DNA of 64,000 nucleotides. Source: Endozoicomonas sp. GU-1 (GTDB lineage Bacteria > Pseudomonadota > Gammaproteobacteria > Pseudomonadales > Endozoicomonadaceae). Positions 27,678 to 36,132 of the stretch are shown piece by piece; position 1 is the first letter of the stretch; the number at the start of each line of letters is the position of its first letter. The notes under the pieces were generated by a model that saw nothing but the letters and a program-made list of their open reading frames with translations, had not been told where the DNA came from and did not search any database. The stretch is from NCBI RefSeq assembly GCF_027366395.1, contig NZ_CP114771.1, forward strand, positions 3,472,001 to 3,536,000. Reading direction: 5' to 3'. The position numbers and the translations under genes are program-made.

Positions 27678-29033
27678 CTAACGCAGGGCGGTCTGGATAC
27701 GATTTCCGATCCAGCGCATAACCGGTACCGCCATAGAGTTACCCAGAGCCTTGTACCTTGGGCCATCCGGGCACTCTTCTGCCGGTTTATTTTTCCACGG
27801 GATGGCACTATACCCATCAGGAAAACCCTGTAATCGTTCACACTCCACCGGAGTTAATCGTCGTATGGCTAACTCGGCTTCGCCCCCGGAGCTACTGGCA
27901 ACTGAGTGTTTATCTCCAGCTGTTAGCGTGTTCATCGGATCGCCAGACTGACCGATACCCAGACCATTGCCTTTTCCGTCCTGATGTTCGCCGCGCTTAC
28001 CGGAATGGCGGGTAGCCTGATCATGAATCGGTATCGCCACTGCGGCACTCAATCCGTTACCCTGAGCCTGTAAGGTCATTGCGACAGTGTTGGAGTGAAC
28101 CGGATCATCTTTTGGATTGAAGGCGATGGTCGGATGGTTATCACCCATATGGGCACGAAGGCAGGGTGATAATTCTGATGACCAGTGGCCACCCAGCCGT
28201 GACATGGCACCGGGCTCAAACACCACCAGATCCGTAGCAACCTTGTAATCTCTCTGCTTTAACGTCGAGGATGTTTTACCAGGGCCGTACTGACCGAAGG
28301 CGGTCATATCGTAGGCACTCAGGCTGCCCGTGAGGCCACTTGCCTTAATGCTTTTTCCAGCGGGGGAGGCAGGCTCTTCCCACGCTTCTGTGCCCGGTTC
28401 AGAATCCCGGAGCAGGCTCTCGGACTCAAATAGAATCGGCTCCCGACGGGTCCAGTCTCCAAAATCTGCCAGAGCAAAGACTCTTCGACGACGTTGGGGT
28501 ACTCCATAAAATTGAGCATCACACACCCGCCATTCAACAAGCCCTTGCTTACCGAATGAAACTCCAGCGTAACGCCACTTTTTTTGGCCAGGCTGCTCGG
28601 GGCATGACTGGTCAGTGCCAGTAAGTAATCGCAGTACTTCAGCAAAGTCCTTGCCCTGGTTACTGCTGAAGGCGCCGGGTACGTTTTCCCACAGGGCGAA
28701 GCGGCAGTTGCCGTGTTTTCTGGCCCACCGAATAATCTGTATTGCTGCGAAGAAGAGTCCTGATCGTTCACCGTCAAATCCTTTTCGTTTGCCAGCCACC
28801 GATAGATCCTGACAAGGGCTGCCAAACACCACCAGATCAATAGGGCCAAGTTGCTTGATCATGGCTTCGGTGATCTCGGTCACGCTGCCAAGGTTGGGTA
28901 TATCGGGGTAGTGGTGTTCCAGTACGGCACAGGGGAACGGTTCGATCTCGGCAAAACCCACCGGCGTCCACCCCAATGGATGCCAGGCGACCGTCGCTGC
29001 TTCAATCCCGGAAAATAACGACAGGTATCTCAT
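27678..29033 (-). CDS. dcm: DNA (cytosine-5) methyltransferase
   Basis: The product has 451 residues, with all key motifs: FSGIEAA (residues 7-13, cofactor binding), GSPCQDLS with catalytic Cys74, ENVPG (Glu116), QRRRRVF (180-186) and a C-terminal GNSMAVPVMRWIG. A long variable region between residues about 200 and 380 would be the target-recognition domain. No restriction enzyme gene lies next to it, so it is an orphan methylase that probably protects phage DNA or alters gene expression. The ATG follows a purine-rich GGAGGAAGGGA. Confidence 0.92.
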   Translation of the reverse strand: MRYLSLFSGIEAATVAWHPLGWTPVGFAEIEPFPCAVLEHHYPDIPNLGSVTEITEAMIKQLGPIDLVVFGSPCQDLSVAGKRKGFDGERSGLFFAAIQIIRWARKHGNCRFALWENVPGAFSSNQGKDFAEVLRLLTGTDQSCPEQPGQKKWRYAGVSFGKQGLVEWRVCDAQFYGVPQRRRRVFALADFGDWTRREPILFESESLLRDSEPGTEAWEEPASPAGKSIKASGLTGSLSAYDMTAFGQYGPGKTSSTLKQRDYKVATDLVVFEPGAMSRLGGHWSSELSPCLRAHMGDNHPTIAFNPKDDPVHSNTVAMTLQAQGNGLSAAVAIPIHDQATRHSGKRGEHQDGKGNGLGIGQSGDPMNTLTAGDKHSVASSSGGEAELAIRRLTPVECERLQGFPDGYSAIPWKNKPAEECPDGPRYKALGNSMAVPVMRWIGNRIQTALR

Positions 29034-29048
29034 GGATTCCCTTCCTCC

Positions 29049-29531
29049 CTACGCAAAGTTGATAAACCTTTCCACCAGTGCTTCCACCTTGGGCCGACTC
29101 CAACCCCGCGCTGGATGAAGCACGTACTGGAGCAACACATCCACTGCTGTGGAGTACAACAGCTCAAAATTTTCCTGGCTCATACTTGAGAATTTCAGGC
29201 TTCTGGCACGAACGCGGACACCACCGTCCGGGTACCCGATCACGTCATAAAATCCGGCCTTCACAGTCACCCAGCGACGGAACTCATCAAAGTTTTTCTC
29301 AGGGGTAAACCACTGGTCAGCCCCTTCCATCCGGTATGGCTGCGGCTCAAAGTAATCAAAACCCAGCTTCAGCAGGGCAAAGAACTTGCGGTAAAAATGC
29401 GGGTTACGGGCTTTACGAAACTCTGCCCGAATCACCTGCCCGGTCTTCAGCTGCTGAACGAATAGCTGGTCATCGTCGGATACTGGCACCAGCACCTGCG
29501 TTCCCACTTTCTGCAATGCCAGCTCCGCCAT
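29049..29531 (-). CDS. DUF1367 family phage protein
   Basis: The product has 160 residues and matches the DUF1367 (lambda NinB-adjacent/YbcN-like) pattern: a basic N-terminus with RNPHFYRKFFALLKLGF, then WFTPEKNFDEFRRWVT and a C-terminal helical part. Proteins of this type sit in phage replication/recombination blocks, and single-stranded DNA binding is suggested for relatives; that role is inferred here. It is preceded by a good GGAGG site and follows the replication genes. Confidence 0.72.
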   Translation of the reverse strand: MAELALQKVGTQVLVPVSDDDQLFVQQLKTGQVIRAEFRKARNPHFYRKFFALLKLGFDYFEPQPYRMEGADQWFTPEKNFDEFRRWVTVKAGFYDVIGYPDGGVRVRARSLKFSSMSQENFELLYSTAVDVLLQYVLHPARGWSRPKVEALVERFINFA

Positions 29532-29577
29532 CAGACCGCCTCCGCAAAGGCCAGGTATTCGCCATCCCTGAGCCCGT

Positions 29578-30294
29578 TCAAGAGAACATGCTCATCAGTT
29601 TCTGCCGCGAACCCTGCCCATCCAGCGGGTCAATGCCCTGTTCGGCCATGCTCCCCCTGAACAGCTGATTCGAGTGGATGGCCGGATCAAACTGGTGTTC
29701 GATGGCAAGCTGATCTTCCAACGGAAGCCCTTGGCATTCACGGTTAACCAGTTCTTGATAGGCCGCTCCAAACTTGCGCTTCACGTTCCGGCACTCCTCT
29801 GCATTCCCTGCGGTTCTCAGCTCATGCCAACCCGCCTCACGCCCGGCGAGATAAACCGCCCGGTGGCTCCAGCCGTGGTGACTCGGTTGTCCGGAATACT
29901 CATTGGCTTCCTGCCAGGCTTTCGCCAGCGCTGGCAAACCCAATTCTTCCGGCAGTGGCAGGCAGAGCTTGCGAAACTCCGGCGCTGTCGGAGGCCATTC
30001 GCCACCGGCCAGTCGTACACGGTTGAGACCTATTTCCAGCTGGGTAGGGTGTAACCCGTTCAGCGTTCTCTGCCACTCACCGTTGCGATCAGCCAGACCG
30101 TAGGCACTGGTCCACTTCTGGCCGAACAGGGCCGTCATGGTCGAAAACAGAGTCACCAGATCTTTCCGGCTCAACGTCGTAGATATTCCCTCCGCTGAAG
30201 TTGCCCGTTCTTTCGGGTTGGAGGATATGGGCGTTGGCCTGTTCGACCTGTTCAACCAGGCTGAGTTTTCCAGAATTTCGCTGCCGGGCTTCAT
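29578..30294 (-). CDS. Replication protein P-like helicase loader
   Basis: The conserved part begins around LVTLFSTMTALFGQKWTSAY and includes GGEWPPTAPEFRKLC, as in lambda replication protein P, which brings the host DnaB helicase to the origin. The frame could start at 30294, but the first 40 codons overlap the previous gene and look non-native. A TTG at 30174 after a GGAGGG is one possible true start, giving 198 residues. The gene partner is the O-like initiator upstream, which it overlaps. Confidence 0.7.
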   Translation of the reverse strand: MKPGSEILENSAWLNRSNRPTPISSNPKERATSAEGISTTLSRKDLVTLFSTMTALFGQKWTSAYGLADRNGEWQRTLNGLHPTQLEIGLNRVRLAGGEWPPTAPEFRKLCLPLPEELGLPALAKAWQEANEYSGQPSHHGWSHRAVYLAGREAGWHELRTAGNAEECRNVKRKFGAAYQELVNRECQGLPLEDQLAIEHQFDPAIHSNQLFRGSMAEQGIDPLDGQGSRQKLMSMFS

Positions 30295-31189
30295 AGTTCA
30301 CCATCCATGGATTGCTGGCGTTATCGGGGTTGTTCAGGTAGGTCGTGGTGGTCTTCACGTACTGGGTACCCGTTGCTCCGGTTTCGTCACAGTAACGGGC
30401 GTAGTTCAGGATGTTGGCCAACAGGTCGTCACAGGAGTGTCCTTCCCGCAGGCGGGTTTTGTAGTGGCCAAAGGTTTTGGTTTTATTGCCCTTGTCACCT
30501 TCCCGTTTCGGATACTGGCTCCACCACTCTTCGAAGGATTCAGAGAAATCAGCCTTGCCCGATTTGGCATTTTTCGCAGTCGCACCAGTCGTGCTCCCGG
30601 CACTTGATGGCACTTCCCCCGTCCTGGGGGTCGTGCGATCGTCAGATCGGACATATGTCTTGTAAAGATTTCTCTTATTCTCTTTTTCTCTATTTCTCTT
30701 ATTCTCTAGGCGAGATTCTGCCGAGCACTTGCCGAGCATCTTCCGAGCGTATTCCAACAACGCTTCGGTTTGCTTCGAGCCCTTGTAATCACTGGCTTTC
30801 GCAACTGCCCTCTCGATAACGGGAATCACTCCGGGCAAGTCTTCCAGCAGCATCTGTGGCAGTTTCACCAGCAGCTTCAGACGGGCATCAATCTGGGTGA
30901 TATTGTCCACAGGGTTGTGTTCCATAAACTGCGGAATGCAGATGTACTGGCACTGGTCAGAAGCCAACAGGAAACCGCTCGTCGTTAGCTCGGCAATCGC
31001 TCGTTCAACGCTCGGCTCGTCCCAGTTAAGGTCTGCCGCGATATAGCCTTTTGGCATCCTGAAGATACCAATCAGATTCCCGTGACCGGTGGTCAACAGG
31101 TAAAGCGCCAGCAGTTTGGCTTTATCTGACAATGACTGAATATCATCACTGATCCAGAACTGCCCAGAGACCTTGCCAAAGTCCTTCAT
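30089..31189 (-). CDS. Phage replication initiator (O-like)
   Basis: The ATG at 31189 (MKDFGKVSGQFWISDDIQSL), six bases after GGAGG and overlapping the previous stop (ATGA), is preferred to an upstream TTG. The 366-residue product has a winged-helix-like N-terminal domain (about residues 1-110: YLLTTGHGNLIGIFRMPKGY) and a basic linker. A C-terminal region (about 225-330) with FEEWWSQYPKREGDKGNKTK follows, typical of O/DnaT-type phage replication proteins. It would bind the origin and recruit protein P. Its coding sequence overlaps the P-like gene. Confidence 0.72.
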   Translation of the reverse strand: MKDFGKVSGQFWISDDIQSLSDKAKLLALYLLTTGHGNLIGIFRMPKGYIAADLNWDEPSVERAIAELTTSGFLLASDQCQYICIPQFMEHNPVDNITQIDARLKLLVKLPQMLLEDLPGVIPVIERAVAKASDYKGSKQTEALLEYARKMLGKCSAESRLENKRNREKENKRNLYKTYVRSDDRTTPRTGEVPSSAGSTTGATAKNAKSGKADFSESFEEWWSQYPKREGDKGNKTKTFGHYKTRLREGHSCDDLLANILNYARYCDETGATGTQYVKTTTTYLNNPDNASNPWMVNYEARQRNSGKLSLVEQVEQANAHILQPERTGNFSGGNIYDVEPERSGDSVFDHDGPVRPEVDQCLRSG

Positions 31190-31527
31190 ACACAACCTCC
31201 ATCAGCAGCTCTGCGGCCAAACCACCGATTGGTCTTCCGCTTTACCTGTTCATTTTTCTCCATCCAGTTGGTGATGAACCGAGTAAACCGCCCTTCACTG
31301 CACCCGGGGAAACGGTCCTTCATGTAGGCATAAGCATTGATCAGCTCCTGCTCTACATTGATGCTGGGGTAGGTTTGCACCAGTTCGTCATAGAGATCAT
31401 GGGGCATTTCAAAGTGCGGGTGATGACCACGGATTGGCCAGGGAATCTCATACCAATGGAGCGGCAAGCTCTCTTCATCCATGCTGTCCTGGCTCAGGCT
31501 GTCCTGGCTCATGCGGTCTTCGTTCAT
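31186..31527 (-). CDS. Small phage early protein with SQDS repeat
   Basis: The product has 113 residues, with an N-terminal repeat (SQDSLSQDSMDEE) and a mixed C-terminal half with basic residues (KRKTNRWFGRRA). Its start overlaps the stop of a 36-codon gene and its stop overlaps the initiator's ATG (ATGA), so three genes are translationally coupled. It is in the place of cro/cII-like genes in lambdoid phages, but no helix-turn-helix is obvious. The function is unknown. Confidence 0.55.
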   Translation of the reverse strand: MNEDRMSQDSLSQDSMDEESLPLHWYEIPWPIRGHHPHFEMPHDLYDELVQTYPSINVEQELINAYAYMKDRFPGCSEGRFTRFITNWMEKNEQVKRKTNRWFGRRAADGGCV

Positions 31528-31634
31528 GCCGCACCTCCCATTACAGTGAGAAAATCCATTTGGGGTTGGTCAAGGCTGGATACTTTGCGGGACTGGTCGT
31601 AGTTTGGCCGAGGATTGCTGTTAGGCATGCTCAT
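31524..31634 (-). CDS. 36-residue first gene of the leftward early operon
   Basis: The ATG at 31634 lies eight bases after AAAGGA and the stop overlaps the next start (ATGA). The product begins MSMPNSNPRPNYDQSRKVSS and has no membrane segment. It is directly downstream of the left operator. It could be a leader peptide that couples translation, or a small regulator; the sequence alone does not decide. Confidence 0.5.
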   Translation of the reverse strand: MSMPNSNPRPNYDQSRKVSSLDQPQMDFLTVMGGAA

Positions 31635-31672
31635 TATCAAACATCCTTTTGTGATTATTATGGATACGTAAA

Positions 31673-31686
31673 CTAACTTATGTTAG
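31673..31686. promoter_or_regulatory. Left operator candidate, CTAAC-TTAT-GTTAG
   Basis: This is a perfect 5+5 inverted repeat with four central bases, 39 bases before the first leftward early gene and about 127 bases before the repressor gene. The same arms and spacing recur at 33031. No second copy was seen near it, so the operator may be a single site. The leftward promoter elements could not be fixed with confidence. Confidence 0.65.
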
Positions 31687-31812
31687 CTGTGCGGATTAGA
31701 ATAATCATTTTTATTCAACCTTGTAAACAATCAAATAAGCAGCTTTAACAACGGCAGTGATTGGCAAGACGGCTTCTGTGATACATTGCTACCAAATCAT
31801 GGAATAACGAGA

Positions 31813-32454
31813 ATGGTGGAAAACGTGTCAATGCACTGGACTGAGCGCGTTAAGCAAAAAACCAGGGAGCTGAATCTGTCGGACGCTAAAATTGCCCGGG
31901 AGATTGGTTGCAGCTCGGCGCTGTACAGTATGTGGATGAACCAGACACGCAACCCCAAACTGGAAAGCAAAATGGCCATCGCCAAGGCACTGGGTGTCAG
32001 TGTTTACTGGCTGGATACCGGGGAAGAAGAACCCAATCCCAACGCCCTGCCCGTTATCAGCCTTGATGATATAGACGCCTTTTATCAGGAGATTGAAAAT
32101 AAGCAGAAAGCCATCAAGAAAGACTCAGGCATTCGGATTATTGAGTCGGATAGCGAAAGTTTCCTGATCCGGCTGGACAATGACTCAATGATAGACCCGG
32201 GGAATGCGGAAAAAACTCTGATTCCCAATGGCAGCACCATTCAAATTGACCAGGAGTGCAAGCCGGTACCCGGTAAAATACTGCTCATAGACATCGACGG
32301 TCAGATGCTGCTGAGAGTCTGGCAACGGATTAACGCCAACCAGCATATTTTTAAAATGATTAATCCACACTATTCTGAATTGAAAATATCCTACACCGGT
32401 GATGTTATGGACATATACAAGGGAACTGCCGTGGGATTCAGTTGCCCGCTATAA
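31813..32454 (+). CDS. CI-like phage repressor, S24-type C-terminal domain
   Basis: The start is taken at the ATG at 31813 (MVENVSMHWTERVKQ); an ATG at 31831 is also possible. The 213-residue product has a helix-turn-helix (SDAKIAREIGCSSALYSMWM, near residues 20-40) and a C-terminal peptidase-like domain with the serine in NDSMIDPG and GKILLIDIDGQMLLRVW. The lysine that normally completes the serine-lysine dyad appears to be arginine (LLRVW), so RecA-induced self-cleavage may be lost. It lies between the two early blocks and probably binds the CTAAC-N4-GTTAG sites. Confidence 0.8.
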   Translation: MVENVSMHWTERVKQKTRELNLSDAKIAREIGCSSALYSMWMNQTRNPKLESKMAIAKALGVSVYWLDTGEEEPNPNALPVISLDDIDAFYQEIENKQKAIKKDSGIRIIESDSESFLIRLDNDSMIDPGNAEKTLIPNGSTIQIDQECKPVPGKILLIDIDGQMLLRVWQRINANQHIFKMINPHYSELKISYTGDVMDIYKGTAVGFSCPL

Positions 32455-32928
32455 CTGCCAGCTCAACACCAAAACGCCTGGCTGCTGCCCATAAACCTTA
32501 ATGCAGCGGCCATCGACAATCTGCTTGTCATCCTCCCAGACAATACCATTCAAGGCATCACAATACAGCTTCGCCACATTGTCAAAATCCGGCTTTACCG
32601 CAGGCCGGATCTCTCCGGCCAGGGCTGCAGAGCGCTTCTTCTTTGACCAACTCACCGGTACCGGAAATACAGCCAGCACCAGCACGCCGATCTGACCTTT
32701 CATCAACGCTCCCTGCCTCTGCTGTTGTCCTGAATAGTGCGCCTGCTGCTCTGCCTTTTTTGTTGCCTCTGGGGTATAGCACCGTCCCCGACGGGTAAAC
32801 CGTGGCCGACCTTTGCCGGCAGGAACGGTGTTAATCAGCACTGACTGACCATCTATTTTTGTGAATGGTTTCAACTCATTTATTAAAGATGCCGGAAGCG
32901 TATCCAACCAATTATCGACAACATCCAT
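32449..32928 (-). CDS. rusA: Holliday junction resolvase RusA family
   Basis: The ATG at 32928 is preferred to a TTG nine bases upstream. The 159-residue product has PAGKGRPRFTRRGRCYTPEA and the metal-binding section KPDFDNVAKLYCDALNG followed by DDKQIVDG, typical of RusA. It cuts four-way junctions formed during phage recombination. It is convergent with the repressor gene, whose end it overlaps by six bases, and divergent from the rightward early operon. Confidence 0.85.
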   Translation of the reverse strand: MDVVDNWLDTLPASLINELKPFTKIDGQSVLINTVPAGKGRPRFTRRGRCYTPEATKKAEQQAHYSGQQQRQGALMKGQIGVLVLAVFPVPVSWSKKKRSAALAGEIRPAVKPDFDNVAKLYCDALNGIVWEDDKQIVDGRCIKVYGQQPGVLVLSWQL

Positions 32929-33030
32929 ATCGTCCAACCCTGGTTTTAAGCCTGAACACTACAGCCTCTTCGAGAAAGTCAATTATCAGATTTTATCGAC
33001 TTGATATTTTCTATATAAAAATACAATCAA

Positions 33031-33044
33031 CTAACATTTGTTAG
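33031..33044. promoter_or_regulatory. Right operator candidate, CTAAC-ATTT-GTTAG
   Basis: This is the same inverted repeat as at 31673, with identical arms and spacing. Its right arm overlaps the -35 element of the promoter at 33038, so a bound repressor would block RNA polymerase directly. Confidence 0.7.
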
Positions 33045-33066
33045 TCTTAATATTTTTATATTATAA
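33038..33066 (+). promoter_or_regulatory. Predicted rightward early promoter
   Basis: TTGTTA (33038-33043), 17 bases, then TTATAA (33061-33066). It lies about 40 bases before the first gene of the recombination block and overlaps the right operator. The region is strongly AT-rich. Confidence 0.6.
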
Positions 33067-33106
33067 CTTTTGTTACTTAAGTATTAACAACAACAATGGA
33101 GCCAAA

Positions 33107-33439
33107 ATGGACGCAGTTACCCGCGATCTCAACCGGCACCTCAATGCCATTGACGACAGGGAAGCCCTCGAAGAGACCATCGAGTCCGAACTGGAACGGA
33201 TTGAAACCCACATTCAGGCACAGATCGAAGATCACAAGCACATCATCATTGCCGGTTTTGGCGTTCTGACCCCAAGCAACTTCCTGACCTTTCTTACCCT
33301 GGAAGAATTTCACCCGATGCAGGGCTACCGCTGGCTGGCCGTGAAACAGCTGGTGCATGACTGCAACGACGAACACTCCCGGCTCTCCGGCTGGGATGTC
33401 ATTAACTACGCCAGCAAAAGAGGTTATTGCCGTGGCTAA
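33107..33439 (+). CDS. First rightward early phage protein, unrecognised
   Basis: The ATG at 33107, after GGAG, is used; upstream in-frame codons lie in the promoter. The 110-residue product is acidic and helical at the start (REALEETIESELERIETHIQ), followed by a hydrophobic stretch (IIIAGFGVLTPSNFLTFLTL) that may be a structural core rather than a membrane segment. It is the first gene of the recombination operon and overlaps the next gene by eight bases. No family was recognised. Confidence 0.55.
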   Translation: MDAVTRDLNRHLNAIDDREALEETIESELERIETHIQAQIEDHKHIIIAGFGVLTPSNFLTFLTLEEFHPMQGYRWLAVKQLVHDCNDEHSRLSGWDVINYASKRGYCRG

Positions 33440-33800
33440 TCAAACCCAAATCAACCGACTGGAAGAACCCGTCGTCACGGGTATCAGCGACTGGCTGAAC
33501 ATCAACCAGTACACCTACGACTACGGCAAGGTCTGCATCCTGAAGGACCAGATCGCCAGCAATATCACGCCGGATATGACGGTGCTCCAGATCTATCGGG
33601 TCATCCGGGATGAAATTACCGCATGGCGTAAAGACCCGAAAACGGCAGATGCCGTTATCGTTGATTTCCGCGCCTGGTGCGAACTGCACCGCACATTATC
33701 CAGTGCATTGGAAAAGAGTTTCCGGATGGAAATTGCCGACCAGGTGCTGGCCGTCAGAAACCGTATTCACCGGGACGAGGCCCTTCGCCATGCCAGCTAA
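33432..33800 (+). CDS. Small early phage protein, unrecognised
   Basis: A GTG start at 33432 after AGAGG gives 122 residues and overlaps the previous stop; longer frames are not supported. The protein is mixed alpha/beta, with a central acidic-aromatic segment (SDWLNINQYTYDYGKVCILK) and a helical C-terminus (EIADQVLAVRNRIHRDEALR). It overlaps the ERF gene by 11 bases, and translational coupling is likely. The function is unknown; the context suggests a recombination accessory protein. Confidence 0.5.
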   Translation: MANQTQINRLEEPVVTGISDWLNINQYTYDYGKVCILKDQIASNITPDMTVLQIYRVIRDEITAWRKDPKTADAVIVDFRAWCELHRTLSSALEKSFRMEIADQVLAVRNRIHRDEALRHAS

Positions 33801-34572
33801 AAAGAAGACCGAACTGATGGAATCTGCTGACGTGTTGCCTGTGGATAAGCCTGCACCTGCCCTGTCTGAAGTGGGCCAGATCATGCAGTCGGCCATTGAC
33901 CAGAATGCCAGCATCGACACGCTGGAACGGGTAATGAGACTGTACGAACAGAGCCAGACCATTGTTGCACGACAGCAATTCAATGAAGCCTTTTCCCGCT
34001 TTCAGCAAGAGATGCCAGTGGTTAAAAAGAACAAGACCGCTGCCTTTAACACCAATAATGGCGGTCGCATGGAGTACTCCTACGCCTCCATTGATGATGT
34101 GGTTGCTGCGGTTCAGCCGGTTCTTCACCGCTACGGACTGAGCTACTGGTTTGAGCAACAGCAGAATGGGCCAAACATCACCATCACCTGCAATCTGACC
34201 CATGTATCCGGCCACACCATTTGTAACACGGCCACTGGTCCTATGGATAACACCGGTAAAAAAAGCCCTCTGCAACAGATCGGTTCTACCGTGACTTATC
34301 TGAAGCGACAGACTCTGGTCGGGATTCTTGGCGTGGCCTGCACCGATGATGATACCGATGGTTATGTGCCCGATATGAATGACTCGACCCAGTCACCGGT
34401 TCACAACCATTACTCCGATGAAGACTTCCAGCGTCTGTTACCAGAATGGCGGGCATCCATTGAGTCCGGCCAACAGAGTGCAGATCGGATTATCCGAAAA
34501 ATCAATTCCAAAGCTCCAGCCACCCCACAACAAGTACAACAACTGAAAGCCATCCAACCCAGAGGTCACTAA
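33790..34572 (+). CDS. erf: ERF family single-strand annealing protein
   Basis: The ATG at 33790 (MPAKKKTELMESA) is the start with GAGG upstream. The 260-residue product has the ERF core: FNEAFSRFQQEMPVVKKNKT, GRMEYSYASIDDVVAAVQPV and GSTVTYLKRQTLVGILGV with DDDTDG. ERF rings anneal complementary single strands, working with the exonuclease encoded next and SSB. Its tail (about residues 215-260) is flexible and helical. The gene ends one base before the exonuclease start. Confidence 0.9.
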   Translation: MPAKKKTELMESADVLPVDKPAPALSEVGQIMQSAIDQNASIDTLERVMRLYEQSQTIVARQQFNEAFSRFQQEMPVVKKNKTAAFNTNNGGRMEYSYASIDDVVAAVQPVLHRYGLSYWFEQQQNGPNITITCNLTHVSGHTICNTATGPMDNTGKKSPLQQIGSTVTYLKRQTLVGILGVACTDDDTDGYVPDMNDSTQSPVHNHYSDEDFQRLLPEWRASIESGQQSADRIIRKINSKAPATPQQVQQLKAIQPRGH

Positions 34573-36132
34573 ATGGAAATTCTCGATATCCAACAGGGGA
34601 CGCCTGAATGGCTCGCCCTGCGCCAGAACTATTTCACCGCCAGCGAGGCACCGGCCATGATGGGCGACAGTCCCTTTCTGTCCCGTGACCAGCTGCTACA
34701 CCAGAAGAAAACCGGCAGCACACCGGAGGTAAACGAATTTCAGCAGAAGAAATTCGATGCCGGGCATCGTGCCGAAGCAGAAGCCCGACCGTTGGCAGAG
34801 AAAATAGTCGGAGCGGATCTGTTCCCAGCCACCGGCGTCACCATCATTGACGGTTTACCTCTGCTGGCCAGCTTCGACGGGCTGACCATGGTGGAAGACC
34901 TGGTCTTTGAGCACAAGCTCTGGAATGAAAAGCTGGTTGCCCAGATCGAAGGAGAAGGTATTGAACCTGCCTATTACTGGCAGTTGGAACAACAACTATT
35001 GGTCAGTGGTGCCGAACGGGTTCTGTTTGTTTGCTCTGATGGTACCTCTGCCAACCTGCACCATGTTTACTACGAATCCCAGGACTATCGTCGTGAAGCT
35101 CTGATCGCTGGATGGAAGCAGTTTCAGGAAGATCTGAAAAATTTCGAGCCGAAAGCACCATCACAGGTACTGGAAGGAGAAGTCATTCAGGACACCACCG
35201 CTCTGGTGGTACAGCTGGATGGTTCTGTTATCGACTCCAACTTGCACCTTTTGGAAGAACAGATCTTCAAACGCATTGATTCCGTCAAATCGGCACTGGT
35301 TACCGATCAGGATTTCGCTGATGCCGAATCGGCGGTGAAGTTTTTCAAAGAGACGGAAACAAAGTTGAAGGACGGCAAAGAGACTGCACTTGCCCAGGTA
35401 CCGGATATCGCCCGACTCTTCACCCGCATCGACCACCTGACCGAGGCCATGGCTACTAAACGCAAGTCTCTTGATAAGCAGGTCAAGCATCAGAAGCAGC
35501 ACATCAAAGACAGCATCGTACTGAAAGCCGTCACCACCCTGGAAAAAGAACGTCAGGTGATTAATACCGAACTTACTCCCGGCTGGATCGCTGCAGTGGT
35601 TACACCTGCTGATTTTCAGGAGGTGATCAAGGGTAAAAAGAACGTATCCAGCATGCAGTCTGCGGTAAATGACCGGCTGGCACAGGCTCGGATCGAACAG
35701 AAGCAGCAGGCACAGGACATAAAAAACAATCTGGCTATGTACCGGAAAATGGCAGCTGATAAGGACTACCTGTTTCCGGATCTGGATGTGCTTCTTCATA
35801 AAGAGCAGTCCGACCTGATGGCCATTATTGAACTGCGGCTGAATCAGGAAGCCAGGCAGAAGGTAGCTGACAAAGAACCCGAACCGGTAACAGAACCTGA
35901 AAACGCCGAAGACCAACCGGACCTGCTTTACACCGATGGAGAGGTCACCGAAGAGATCCTGACCGACGATATCTACGCCATGGAAAAGTGGCTTGGAAAA
36001 GGCTCACTGGACTGCTATCGCTTTGACCACCACGGCAACGAATACCGGATCGAACTGATCATCCGTCGTGCCGCACTAATCACCCCAACTCAACAACTCT
36101 CTCTAAAACCAGAAGAAAAGGAGACCGCCTGA
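34573..36132 (+). CDS. YqaJ-like viral recombinase (exonuclease) with long C-terminal coiled coil
   Basis: The product has 519 residues. Residues 1-190 form a lambda-Exo-type nuclease: QQGTPEWLALRQNYFTASEA, LASFDGLTM (Asp) and FEHKLW (Glu-x-Lys). The C-terminal 300 residues are a long charged coiled coil with a short folded end, absent from minimal exonucleases, resembling DUF1351-type extensions. It resects double-stranded ends for the ERF protein. It overlaps the ssb start (TGATG), so the three recombination genes are coupled. Confidence 0.82.
   Translation: MEILDIQQGTPEWLALRQNYFTASEAPAMMGDSPFLSRDQLLHQKKTGSTPEVNEFQQKKFDAGHRAEAEARPLAEKIVGADLFPATGVTIIDGLPLLASFDGLTMVEDLVFEHKLWNEKLVAQIEGEGIEPAYYWQLEQQLLVSGAERVLFVCSDGTSANLHHVYYESQDYRREALIAGWKQFQEDLKNFEPKAPSQVLEGEVIQDTTALVVQLDGSVIDSNLHLLEEQIFKRIDSVKSALVTDQDFADAESAVKFFKETETKLKDGKETALAQVPDIARLFTRIDHLTEAMATKRKSLDKQVKHQKQHIKDSIVLKAVTTLEKERQVINTELTPGWIAAVVTPADFQEVIKGKKNVSSMQSAVNDRLAQARIEQKQQAQDIKNNLAMYRKMAADKDYLFPDLDVLLHKEQSDLMAIIELRLNQEARQKVADKEPEPVTEPENAEDQPDLLYTDGEVTEEILTDDIYAMEKWLGKGSLDCYRFDHHGNEYRIELIIRRAALITPTQQLSLKPEEKETA

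Noticed and set aside
28319-28849. 176-codon leftward frame
   Set aside because: It is a shifted frame inside the cytosine methyltransferase gene, which has all its motifs.
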